Source: CAIOSQ01 sp041178225 (lineage in GTDB: Bacteria; Pseudomonadota; Alphaproteobacteria; CACIAM-22H2). From it: DNA of 11,731 bases. The notes beneath the pieces are model-generated. The model was not told where the DNA came from. It searched no databases and saw nothing but the letters and a program-made list of their open reading frames with translations. Where the stretch lies: positions 1 through 11,731 of the forward strand of contig JBEGVV010000228.1 of NCBI GenBank assembly GCA_041178225.1. The letters run 5' to 3'. The position numbers and the translations under genes are program-made. Shown here in pieces: positions 1-8,248 of the stretch. Every line of letters starts with the position of its first letter. Position 1 is the stretch's first letter.

Positions 1-810
1 TTCGGCGTGCTGGCCAGCGTGTCGATCGGCAGGCTCTTCCTCGGCGGGGCCATCCCCGGCCTGCTCATGGGCCTCTACCTGATGGCGGCGGTCTACATCA
101 TCGCGCGCCGGCGCGGCTACGCGCGCGGCGCCAAGCCGACGGGCGGCGAGGTGTGGACCGCGTTCCGCGACGCGCTGCCCGCGCTGATGCTGCCGGCGAT
201 CATCGTCTGGGGCATAGCCGGCGGCGTCGTGACGCCGACGGAGGCCTCCGTGCTCGCCGTGCTCTATGCCCTCTTCCTCGGCACCGTCGTCTACCGCGAG
301 TTGTCCTGGGACTCGACCTTCGCCATCTTCGGCGAAGCGGCGATGACGACGGCCACGGTCATGTTCATCGTCGCCGCCTCGGCGCTGCTCGCCTGGGTGC
401 TGACGCGCGAGCAGGCCGGGCCGCAACTCGTGCGGCTGGTCACCTCGGTGTCGACGGACCCGTTCGTCATCCTGCTCGTCCTCAACGTGATCCTGCTGGT
501 CCTCGGCTGCTTCCTCGAGACGCTCTCGCTGATGATCCTGCTGGTGCCCGTCCTGATGCCGCTGATCAAGACGCTCGGCATCGACCCCGTGCATTTCGGC
601 GTCATGTTCACGCTCAACCTCATGATCGGGCTGATCACGCCGCCGGTGGGCATGTCGATGTTCATCACCTGCCGCATCGCGGGCATCCAGGTCGCGGAAT
701 TCGCGCGCGAGATCTGGCCCTTCGTGATCGCGCTGGTCGCGGTGCTGCTGGTGGTCACGTACTTCCCCTCCGTCGTCCTCTTCCTCCCCAACCTGGTGAT
801 GGGCAACTGA
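1..810 (+). CDS. dctM: TRAP transporter large permease (DctM family), 5' truncated by window edge
   Basis: This is the inner-membrane permease of a tripartite ATP-independent periplasmic (TRAP) transporter, which drives uptake of organic acids with a sodium or proton gradient and a periplasmic binding protein. The frame is open from base 1, so the start lies outside the window; 269 residues are visible. DctM proteins usually have about 425-440, so roughly the first 160 are missing. Visible signatures are TPTEA (fragment residues 78-82) and LITPPVG (211-217), both typical of DctM. Several hydrophobic helices are seen, at about 15-35, 60-75, 83-97, 117-132, 155-188, 198-222 and 238-263. The next gene starts 2 nt after the stop, so this permease probably supplies the substrate for the downstream dehydrogenases. 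The small permease (DctQ) and binding protein (DctP) would be expected upstream. The family call is firm; the substrate is unknown. Confidence 0.93.
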   Translation, partial: FGVLASVSIGRLFLGGAIPGLLMGLYLMAAVYIIARRRGYARGAKPTGGEVWTAFRDALPALMLPAIIVWGIAGGVVTPTEASVLAVLYALFLGTVVYRELSWDSTFAIFGEAAMTTATVMFIVAASALLAWVLTREQAGPQLVRLVTSVSTDPFVILLVLNVILLVLGCFLETLSLMILLVPVLMPLIKTLGIDPVHFGVMFTLNLMIGLITPPVGMSMFITCRIAGIQVAEFAREIWPFVIALVAVLLVVTYFPSVVLFLPNLVMGN

Positions 811-812
811 AC

Positions 813-1796
813 ATGCGCGCACTCCTGATGGGCCCCGCGGTGCACCCGTTCCGCGCCGGCCTCGAGAAGATGGTCACCACGCACTGGGACTTCGTCGAGG
901 TCGGCTTCGCGATGGACGACGCCGACGTCGTGCGCGGCCTCGCCGACGCCGACGCCGCGATCGGCATCTCCTTCACGAAGGCCGCGCCGCCGGCACCCCG
1001 CCTCCGCCTGCTGCAGGTGCCGGGCGCGGGCTATGACGGGATCCAGATCCCCGCGCTGCCCGCGGGCACGTCGCTGTGCAACTGCTTCGAGCATGAGCCG
1101 GGCTGCTCCGAATACGCGATGCTCGCGATGCTCGAATGGAGCATCCGCCTCGGCCCCGCCGACGCCGACATGCGCCGCGGCGACTGGTCGCGCTCGAGCC
1201 GCTTCGCCGGCGCGCCCAATGGCGAACTCGCCGGCAGCACGGTCGCCGTCGTCGGCATGGGCCGCATCGGCAAGGCCGTGGCCAGGCGCGCCAAGGCCTT
1301 CGACATGCGCGTCGTCGGCGTCAATCGCACCGTGCGTGCCGACGAGCCGAACGTCGACGCCATGTACGGGCTCGATCGCCTGGCCGAGGCCGTGCGCGGC
1401 GCCGACTTCGTGGTGCTGGGCTGCGCGCTGACCGACGAGACGCGCGGGCTGGTCGACGCGCGCGTCCTCGCCGCGATGCAGCCCCACGCGGTGATCATCA
1501 ACGTGGCGCGCGGTCCCGTCATCGACGAGGCCGCGCTGCATGCCGCGCTCAAGGAGAGGCGCATCGGCGGCGCGGTGATCGACACCTGGTGGCGCTACCC
1601 GTCCGTGCCGCACCAGCCGAACGCGGAATGGCCCCATCGCTTCGACCTGCTCGACAACGTGCTCCTGAGCGCGCATGTCGCGGGCTGGACCACGGGGACC
1701 GTGCTGCGGCGGACGCGCGCCATGGCGGCCAACCTCGACCGGCTCGCCCGCGGCGAACCCCTCGACAACCTGATCGCGATCGGAGGACGGACGTGA
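813..1796 (+). CDS. D-isomer-specific 2-hydroxyacid dehydrogenase family protein with atypical active site
   Basis: A predicted cytoplasmic NAD(P)-dependent 2-hydroxyacid dehydrogenase/2-oxoacid reductase of 327 residues, a normal length for the family. The nucleotide-binding motif GMGRIG is at residues 148-153. The substrate-binding Arg is R233 in NVARGPVIDE, and the catalytic His is H288 in SAHVAGWT. The acidic residue normally found in the D-x4-E-P element is not there: the segment reads DTWWRYP (257-263), with Tyr262 at the Glu position. The Arg-Glu-His triad is therefore incomplete, and activity or substrate may differ from classic members. The ATG at 813 lies 2 nt after the TRAP permease stop. 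No clear Shine-Dalgarno is visible, which suggests translational coupling. The 3' end overlaps the next gene by 4 nt. The family is certain; the substrate is unknown. Confidence 0.9.
   Translation: MRALLMGPAVHPFRAGLEKMVTTHWDFVEVGFAMDDADVVRGLADADAAIGISFTKAAPPAPRLRLLQVPGAGYDGIQIPALPAGTSLCNCFEHEPGCSEYAMLAMLEWSIRLGPADADMRRGDWSRSSRFAGAPNGELAGSTVAVVGMGRIGKAVARRAKAFDMRVVGVNRTVRADEPNVDAMYGLDRLAEAVRGADFVVLGCALTDETRGLVDARVLAAMQPHAVIINVARGPVIDEAALHAALKERRIGGAVIDTWWRYPSVPHQPNAEWPHRFDLLDNVLLSAHVAGWTTGTVLRRTRAMAANLDRLARGEPLDNLIAIGGRT
1782..1786 (+). promoter_or_regulatory. Shine-Dalgarno GGAGG for the GTG-initiated Ldh2-type dehydrogenase
   Basis: GGAGG sits 6 nt upstream of the GTG at 1793, inside the last codons of the preceding dehydrogenase. 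This spacing decides the GTG as the start of the next gene, since no ATG is suitably placed and the protein homology begins there. Confidence 0.7.
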
Positions 1797-2860
1797 AGTA
1801 CATCAAGGACGACAGGCTGCGCCGCTTCGTGGCGGCGGTCTTCGCGAAGGCCGGCAGCAGCACGCACGAGGCCGACATGATCGCGAAGCGGCTCGTCGAT
1901 TCGAACCTGATGGGCCACGATTCCCACGGCGTCGTGCGCGTCACCTCCTATATCGGCTGGCTCGGCGAGGGGAAGATCAAGCCGAACATGCACGTGAAGG
2001 TCGTCGCCGAGGCCGATGGCTTCGCGATCCTCGACGGCCAGGGCGGCTATGGCCAGGTGCTCGGCGGCGAGGCGATGGCGATCGCCATCGCCAAGGCGCG
2101 CAAGGCCGGCGTCGCGCTGGTCGCGCTCAAGCACGCGCACCATCTCGGCCGCATCGGCGACTGGGCGGAGGCCTGCGCGGCCGAGGGCTGCGCCTCGATC
2201 CATTTCGTGAACGTCGTCCATGCCGGCGGCCTCGTCGCCCCCTGGGGCGGGCGCGAACGCCGCATGTCCACCAACCCGTTCTGCTGCGCCATGCCGATCG
2301 AGGGCCGCGAGCCGATCGTCCTCGACTTCGCGACCTCGAAGGTCGCCGAGGGCAAGGTGCAGGTGGCCCGCAACAAGGGCGTCGACCTGCCGCCGGGCTG
2401 CGTCGTCGACGGCGAGGGCAGGCCCTCGCTCGATCCCAACGACCTCTACGGCCCGCCGCCCGGCGCGCTCGCGCCCTTCGGCGACCACAAGGGCTACGGC
2501 CTCGCCTTCTTCTGCGACCTGCTCGCCGGCGCGCTGTCGGGCGGCGGCTGCAACCATGACGGCCACCCGAACCTCGGGACCGTGCACAACAACATGATGT
2601 CGATCGTCATCGACCTGCGCCGCCTTGGCGACGCGAGCGCGATCGATTCCGAGGCGCGGCAGTTCGTCGACTGGATGAAGAAGTGCAAGCCGGTCGAGGC
2701 CGGCGGCGAGGTGATGGCGCCGGGCGAGCCGGAGCGCAGGACGCGCGCCGACCGCCTCGCGCGCGGCATCCCGCTCGACGACAACACGATCGCGCAGATG
2801 CAGGACGCCGCGCGCAAGGTCGGCGTCGCCGCGGCCGAGATCGACGCGCTGGTCGCCTGA
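1793..2860 (+). CDS. Malate/L-lactate dehydrogenase family oxidoreductase (Ldh2/YiaK/ComC type)
   Basis: A predicted NAD(P)H-dependent 2-oxoacid reductase/2-hydroxyacid dehydrogenase of the Ldh2 superfamily, whose known members act on malate, L-lactate, ureidoglycolate, 2,3-diketo-L-gulonate (YiaK) or sulfolactate (ComC). It has 355 residues, a typical size. Conserved blocks are GHDSHGVVR (41-49; H45 matches the catalytic His region of YiaK), HHLGRIGDW (116-124), NPFCCAMP (161-168), DFATSKVAEGKV (178-189) and GDHKGYGLA (230-238). The GTG start overlaps the previous stop as GTGA (1793-1796) and has a good Shine-Dalgarno. It directly follows a TRAP permease and a D-type 2-hydroxyacid dehydrogenase. 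YiaK and some sulfolactate loci are also associated with TRAP transporters, but no partner gene here fixes the substrate. The family call is very secure. Confidence 0.93.
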   Translation: MKYIKDDRLRRFVAAVFAKAGSSTHEADMIAKRLVDSNLMGHDSHGVVRVTSYIGWLGEGKIKPNMHVKVVAEADGFAILDGQGGYGQVLGGEAMAIAIAKARKAGVALVALKHAHHLGRIGDWAEACAAEGCASIHFVNVVHAGGLVAPWGGRERRMSTNPFCCAMPIEGREPIVLDFATSKVAEGKVQVARNKGVDLPPGCVVDGEGRPSLDPNDLYGPPPGALAPFGDHKGYGLAFFCDLLAGALSGGGCNHDGHPNLGTVHNNMMSIVIDLRRLGDASAIDSEARQFVDWMKKCKPVEAGGEVMAPGEPERRTRADRLARGIPLDDNTIAQMQDAARKVGVAAAEIDALVA

Positions 2861-2868
2861 GGCCCGCC

Positions 2869-3834
2869 ATGGCGCACGGCATCGCGCTCGTCGGCCTCGG
2901 CATCATGGGCCGGCGCATGATCGGCCGGCTGGCCCAGCATGGCGGGTTCCGCATCGCGGCGATGTGGGACCCGTCGGCCGAGGCCTGCGCCGCGGCCGCG
3001 CGCGAGGCGCCGGGGGCGGCCATCGCCGCCGGGCCCGGGGAGATCATGGCGCGCGCCGATGTCGGCTGCGTCTACATCGCCTCGCCGCCGGCGAGCCACC
3101 CCGCGCTCTGCCACCTCGCCTTCGACGCCGGCAAGGCGGTGTTCTGCGAGAAGCCGCTGACCCACGACATGGCCGCGGGCGAGGCGCTGGCCGCGCGGGT
3201 CGCGCGCGAGGCCAGGCCCGCGGCGGTGAACTTCTCCTTCGCCTCGTCTTCCTCGTTCCAGGCGATCGTCGACGCCGCGCGCTCGGGCTCGCTCGGCGCG
3301 CTGCGCCGCATCGAGGTCTCCGCCAGCTTCGCGCGCTGGCCGCGCGACTGGCAGCAGGCCGGGCGCTGGCTGAGCGAGCGCGTCGAGGGCGGCTTCGCAC
3401 GCGAGGTGCTGTCGCATTTCGTCTTCGCGACGCAGCGGCTGGCCGGGCCGCTCGCGCTGCGCGACGCGCGCGTCTCCTGGCCGGCGGATGGCCGGAGCGC
3501 CGAGACCGCGCTGGCCGCGACGCTCTCGGGCGCCGGGATCGAGGTCGCGATCGACGCCGCTATCCGCGGCGACGTCTCCGACACCAATCTCTGGACGGTG
3601 ACGGGTGAAGGCGGCGCCATCCGCATGCGCGACTGGTACGCGCTGGAGCGCCGCGGCGCCGATGGCGGCTGGGTGCCGGCCATGCCGGGCGGCGTGGAGG
3701 ACCTGCGCGCCCAGGCCGGGCAGCGACAGCTCGACCAGCTCGCAGCGCTGCTGGAAGGCCGCCCCCAGACGCTGGCGACCTTCGACGAGGCGCTCGCCGT
3801 GCAGCGCACGATCGAGGCGATGCTCGCCGCCTGA
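2869..3834 (+). CDS. Gfo/Idh/MocA family NAD(P)-dependent oxidoreductase
   Basis: A predicted cytoplasmic oxidoreductase of the glucose-fructose oxidoreductase/inositol dehydrogenase family, acting on a sugar, polyol or related hydroxy compound. It has 321 residues, at the short end for the family. The N-terminal Rossmann fold shows GLGIMG (9-14). The family hallmark EKP is at 94-96, in CEKPL with K95 as the usual catalytic Lys. The C-terminal catalytic block is a variant: GGFAREVLSHF (174-184) keeps His183, but Glu179 and Leu181 replace the usual Asp and Gly of the D-x-G-x-H pattern. The ATG at 2869 is 8 nt after the previous stop with only a weak TGAGG before it, so translation may depend on the upstream gene. 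It is the last gene of the plus-strand operon; a hairpin follows. The substrate is unknown. Confidence 0.88.
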   Translation: MAHGIALVGLGIMGRRMIGRLAQHGGFRIAAMWDPSAEACAAAAREAPGAAIAAGPGEIMARADVGCVYIASPPASHPALCHLAFDAGKAVFCEKPLTHDMAAGEALAARVAREARPAAVNFSFASSSSFQAIVDAARSGSLGALRRIEVSASFARWPRDWQQAGRWLSERVEGGFAREVLSHFVFATQRLAGPLALRDARVSWPADGRSAETALAATLSGAGIEVAIDAAIRGDVSDTNLWTVTGEGGAIRMRDWYALERRGADGGWVPAMPGGVEDLRAQAGQRQLDQLAALLEGRPQTLATFDEALAVQRTIEAMLAA

Positions 3835-3844
3835 AGGACCGGGC

Positions 3845-3869
3845 GGCGGCGCGCCATGCGCGCGCCGCC
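3845..3869. terminator. GC-rich hairpin between convergent operons, candidate bidirectional terminator
   Basis: A perfect 10-bp inverted repeat, GGCGGCGCGC (3845-3854) and GCGCGCCGCC (3860-3869), with a 5-nt loop. It lies in the 49-nt gap between the converging ends of the Gfo/Idh gene (stop at 3834) and the substrate-binding protein gene (stop at 3884). No T-run follows on either strand, so it is not a canonical intrinsic terminator. Position and symmetry suggest a shared 3'-end or mRNA-stabilising structure. Confidence 0.5.
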
Positions 3870-3883
3870 AGCCCTCATGCCCG

Positions 3884-5467
3884 TCAGCGACGCTCGCGCA
3901 GGTCCGCCCAGCGCTCGTGGTCGTCGGGATGCGAGACCCAGCCCTCGATGTTCGGGGCCATCGCCTCGAACAGCGTCGGGTAGAAGGTCAGGATCCAGGG
4001 CGTGTCCGCCATCACGATGCGCTGCAGGTCCCTGAGCAGGGCGTTGCGCGCGTCGCGATCGAGCTCCTGGCGGATGCGCAGGACGAGCGCGTCCACCTCC
4101 GGGTTGCTGTAGCCGCTGCGGTTCGCGGCGCCCTGGCTGTGCAGCAGCAGGAAGGCCGCGTAGCCGGCGTCGAGGACCAGCGGCCCGTCCTCCCAGGCGA
4201 AGAACGGCATGTCGCGGACATTGGGGGCGAAGCGCGCGCGCATGTCGCTCGCCGTGACGCGGCGCGGGGTCGCGTTCACGCCCACGGCCTTGAGCTGGTC
4301 GGCGGCCTGGATCGCCATCGCCTCCAGCCACCAGTAGATGTCGGAGTAGAGGATCTCGACCGACAGGCCCGAGGCGTGGCCGGCCTCGGCGAGGAGCTGC
4401 CGCGCGCGCGCCGGGTCGTGCGAGAAGGCGAAGAAGGACTGGTCCTGCCCGTCGATCGACGGCGCGATGAAGCTGCGCGCCGGCACCGCCTCGCCGCGGA
4501 ACACCGCCTTGAGGATGGCCTCGCGGTCGATCGCGTGGTTGAGCGCCTGGCGCACCCGCAGGTCGGAGAAGGGCGCGAACTTCGCGTTCATCCACAGCGC
4601 CGCGAAGAGGCGGCCGTCGGTCTGGTCGACCTTCACGCGGCGATCGGCCTTCAGGTCCTCGACCTGCAGGATGTTCGGCCGCTCGATCCACTGCACCTGC
4701 CCGCCCTTGAGCAGCGTCACGCGGCTCGCGCCGGATGGCACCGCGCGATAGACGACGCGCCCGAAATGGGGCTGGCCGCGGAAGTAGTTGGGGTTGGCGA
4801 CGAAGACCGCCTGCTCGCCCGAGCGCACGCTCTCCAGGTGGTAGGGGCCGAAGCCGGCGGTGTTCTGCTCGAGCCACTTCAGCGCCCAGGGGTCCTCCGT
4901 CGTGGCGTGCTTGCGCAGCTCGGTGGAGTCGTAGATCCCGGGCACGTAGAGCGTCAGCGCCTTGAGGAAGATGGAGCTCGGCGCGGAGAGCGTGAACTCG
5001 ACCTCGTGGCGCGACAGCGCCTTCACCCCCGACACGCTCGAGACGCTGGCGATGAAGTTCCCGGTGCGCTTCTGCGCGAAGGACTTCGCCCAGCTCCACT
5101 CGACGTCGGCGGCCGTCAGCTCGTTGCCGCGGAAGCTGCGCACGCCCTGGCGGAGCCTGAAGACGTAGCGCTTGCCATCGGCGTCGACCGTCCAGCTCTC
5201 CGCCAGGTTGGGCACGACGCGCGAGGAATCGAGCACCTCCCTGCCCTGCGCGTCCTTCGTGCGCGCATAGACGACCAGCGGGTCGTAGACCTGCACGACC
5301 GTCTCCTGCGTGTGCGGGCGCAACGCGTCGCCATCGAAGCCCTCGGGCGTGCCCGAGGCGGCGACGACCAGCGTGCGGACCTGCGCGGCGGACGGGGTCG
5401 GCAAGGACGCGAGGCCGAGGAACGCCGCGAACGCCGCGGCGAGCGACAAGGCTCTGGAAGGACGCAT
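3884..5467 (-). CDS. ABC transporter substrate-binding protein, family 5 (oligopeptide/DppA-OppA type)
   Basis: A periplasmic solute-binding protein of the SBP_bac_5 family (peptides, nickel, some sugars and cell-wall fragments), 527 residues, the usual size. Residues 1-28 form a Sec signal peptide: basic start, Ala/Leu-rich core, and SAA before the predicted cut ahead of Q29. No lipobox Cys is seen. Family landmarks follow: PNLAESW (86-92), then a YVFRLRQGV segment (101-109) and a TAADVEWSW block (118-126). Further on come an RQALNHAIDREAI segment and a C-terminal TPWILTFYP stretch. AGGAG (complement of 5477-5481) lies 9 nt before the ATG. It is the last gene of the minus-strand operon, 38 nt after the SDR gene. 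It is the only transporter part here besides the two ATPases. The ligand is unknown. Confidence 0.92.
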   Translation of the reverse strand: MRPSRALSLAAAFAAFLGLASLPTPSAAQVRTLVVAASGTPEGFDGDALRPHTQETVVQVYDPLVVYARTKDAQGREVLDSSRVVPNLAESWTVDADGKRYVFRLRQGVRSFRGNELTAADVEWSWAKSFAQKRTGNFIASVSSVSGVKALSRHEVEFTLSAPSSIFLKALTLYVPGIYDSTELRKHATTEDPWALKWLEQNTAGFGPYHLESVRSGEQAVFVANPNYFRGQPHFGRVVYRAVPSGASRVTLLKGGQVQWIERPNILQVEDLKADRRVKVDQTDGRLFAALWMNAKFAPFSDLRVRQALNHAIDREAILKAVFRGEAVPARSFIAPSIDGQDQSFFAFSHDPARARQLLAEAGHASGLSVEILYSDIYWWLEAMAIQAADQLKAVGVNATPRRVTASDMRARFAPNVRDMPFFAWEDGPLVLDAGYAAFLLLHSQGAANRSGYSNPEVDALVLRIRQELDRDARNALLRDLQRIVMADTPWILTFYPTLFEAMAPNIEGWVSHPDDHERWADLRERR

Positions 5468-5476
5468 GTTGGAAGG

Positions 5477-5481
5477 CTCCT
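5477..5481 (-). promoter_or_regulatory. Shine-Dalgarno AGGAG for the substrate-binding protein
   Basis: AGGAG on the minus strand, 9 nt upstream of the ATG at 5467, in the 38-nt spacer after the SDR gene. It fixes the start that gives a clean signal peptide. Unlike the overlapped genes before it, this gene has an independent initiation site, as fits a binding protein needed in excess over the ATPases. Confidence 0.65.
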
Positions 5482-5505
5482 GGCTGGAATTGGAGAAGAG
5501 ATGGT

Positions 5506-6255
5506 TCACGCGACCATCCAGCCGCCCTCGACGGGCAGCATGGCGCCGGTGGTGAAGGGCGAGTCGTCGCCCGCGAGGAAGAGGATGGCGCGCGCGGTCT
5601 CCTCGGGCCTGCCGAAGCGGTCCATCGCGTGGCGCCCGCGCGAGCGCGCCTCGGCGGCGGCCGGGTCGGCGTTGCGCGCGAAGGCGCGGCGCAGCATCGG
5701 CGTGTCGGTGGCGCCGGGGAGCACGCAGTTGCAGCGCACGCCGCTCGTCGCGTAGTCGAGGGCGATCGAGCGCGTGAGGCTGACCACCGCGCCCTTGGAG
5801 GCGACATAGGCCGCGTTGCCGCGCCCGCCCGCGAAGGCGAGCTGCGAGGCGATGGTGACGATCGAGCCGCTGCGCGCCTTCTCCATCACGCGCAGCGCCT
5901 CGCGCGCCCACAGGAACGTGCCCTTCGCGTTGACCGCGAAGACCTTGTCCCAGGCCTCGAGCTCGGTCGCCAGCGCGGGCTGGCCGAGCGAGATGCCGGC
6001 CGCGGTGACCATCGCGTCGAGCCGCCCCCAGCGTGCCACGACGTCGGCGACGGCGCGGCGCGCGAAGCCCTCGTCCACGACGTCGCCGGCGAGCGCCAGC
6101 GCGGCGTCCTGGCCGGCGCATTGCGCGGCCAGCGCCTCGGCGTCCCGGTCCACGGCGGCGACGCGCGCGCCCTCGGCGAGGAACAGGTCGAAGGTGGCGC
6201 GCCCTATGCCCGAGGCCGCGCCGGTGACGATCGCGACCTTGCCCTTGAGTCTCAT
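5506..6255 (-). CDS. Short-chain dehydrogenase/reductase (classical SDR)
   Basis: A classical SDR oxidoreductase of 249 residues, predicted cytoplasmic and NAD(P)-dependent. It shows the cofactor motif TGAASGIG (11-18), Asp59 in GDVV, Asn109 in VNAKG, Ser137, and Tyr150-x3-Lys154, so the Asn-Ser-Tyr-Lys tetrad is complete. A PG motif follows (P180, G181). The usual NNAG motif is replaced by VTAAG (83-87), a tolerated variant. Asp36, just after the second beta strand (AVDRD, 34-38), favours NAD over NADP by the usual rule. The ATG overlaps the serine hydrolase stop as ATGA (6252-6255), and a GAGGGG-type ribosome site lies a few nt upstream (about 6260-6266). An SDR among ABC transporter genes suggests it acts on the imported compound or its product; the substrate is unknown. 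Confidence 0.92.
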   Translation of the reverse strand: MRLKGKVAIVTGAASGIGRATFDLFLAEGARVAAVDRDAEALAAQCAGQDAALALAGDVVDEGFARRAVADVVARWGRLDAMVTAAGISLGQPALATELEAWDKVFAVNAKGTFLWAREALRVMEKARSGSIVTIASQLAFAGGRGNAAYVASKGAVVSLTRSIALDYATSGVRCNCVLPGATDTPMLRRAFARNADPAAAEARSRGRHAMDRFGRPEETARAILFLAGDDSPFTTGAMLPVEGGWMVA

Positions 6256-7285
6256 GCGCTTCCCCTCGTGCGAATCGTTGCGTCGAATGCGGCGATGATG
6301 GCGTCCCCGGCGGCGCGACGCATAGGCTGGATTCCGGTCTCGGCGTGGCGCGTCGGGTGGACGCGGTTCGCGAGCACCGCCCAGGCGAGGCCACGCTCCC
6401 AGTCGATCCACAGGCCGGTGCCGGTGAAGCCCGTGTGCCCGATGGTCGATGGCGAGCAGGCCTGCCCGCCCGCCCAGTCCGGGTGGCGGACCTCCCAGCC
6501 CAGTGCGCGGCGCGCCGAATGCGGCGCGCGCATCTGCGCGAGCGTCGCAGGCCCGAGCACCTCGCCTGCCATCAGGCGGCGCGCGAAGCCGAGCACGCCG
6601 TCGATGTCGCCGAACAGGCCCGCATGGCCCGAGGCGCCGCCCAGCGCGAAGGCGTTCTCGTCATGCACCTCGCCGCGCATCACGCGCCCGCGCCAGGTGC
6701 AGCGCTCGGTCGCGGCGCAGGTCGACGGGTCCGGGCGGAAGGAGAGGCCCGGCCCGGGGTCGTGCTCGCCAAGCCTGCGCCCGGAGAGGCGCTCCAGCGC
6801 GATCCCGAGCAGGATGAAGTTGATGTCGGAGTAGACGCAGGGCCCCTGGCGCCATTCACGCTGCAGCACGTAGGCGCGCAGCGTGTCCGGGTCCTGGCCC
6901 AGCGTGTAGAGAGGCTCGACCGCCGGCAGGAAGGTCGCGTGGGCGAGGCACTGGCGGAAGGTCAGCCTGCGCTCCGCGGCGTTCATGTCGTACTGGCGCA
7001 GGTCCGGGATCGCGCGCGCGAGCGCGTCGTCGAGGGCGATGCGCCCCTGCTCGACCAGGCGCAGGATCGCGGTGGCGGTGAAGATCGGCTTGGTCAGCGA
7101 GGCGAGGTCCCAGCTGGTCGCGCGCGTCGCGGCGACGCGCTCCGGCTCGAGCTGCGCCGCGCCACCGACGCGCACGGCCATCGCGCCATCGGCGCGCAGC
7201 ACGCCCAGCACGGCGCCGGGGATGCGGCCGGCGGCGATCGACGCCGCGACGGGCGCGAAGCCGGCTTCGGCGATCGACTCGATGC

Positions 7286-7289
<4 letters not shown>
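6252..7289 (-). CDS. Serine hydrolase, beta-lactamase class C/esterase fold, AmiE (YbbE)-like signature
   Basis: A penicillin-binding-protein-like serine hydrolase of 345 residues. The nucleophile motif SLTK is at 64-67 (S-x-x-K), the second motif YSD at 153-155 and the third motif HTG at 285-287, so the active site looks intact. The WRGRVMRGEVHDENA region and GHAGLF (about 199-226) match a subgroup that, from memory, includes AmiE/YbbE of Bacillus murein recycling and NagZ-hydrolase fusions of Bacteroidetes. Such enzymes cleave the lactyl-peptide amide or related D-configured bonds. No signal peptide is seen, so a cytoplasmic site is likely. The region between the YSD motif and residue 185 is shorter than I expect and lacks the usual PLG-type segment. 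Both ends overlap neighbours as ATGA, inside an ABC importer operon. Esterase or D-aminopeptidase activity is possible. Confidence 0.85.

Positions 7290-8244
<955 letters not shown>

Positions 8245-8248
<4 letters not shown>

Noticed and set aside
291..1676. A 461-codon open frame on the minus strand
   Set aside because: Antisense to the TRAP permease and the D-2-hydroxyacid dehydrogenase, both of which have clear motifs; a high-GC shadow frame.
3605..5755. A 716-codon open frame on the plus strand
   Set aside because: It runs opposite to the binding protein gene, which has a signal peptide, Shine-Dalgarno and clear family motifs. The plus-strand product is low-complexity and unrelated to any family I know.
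3072..5807. A 911-codon open frame on the minus strand
   Set aside because: It is an antisense or frame-shifted shadow over the Gfo/Idh gene and the binding protein gene. Its translation is Arg/Ala/Pro-rich with no family motif, as expected in very GC-rich DNA where stops are rare.
3884..6394. A possible 836-residue fusion upstream of the binding protein
   Set aside because: The frame stays open upstream only by chance over the SDR gene. The signal peptide and AGGAG at 5477-5481 place the true start at 5467.
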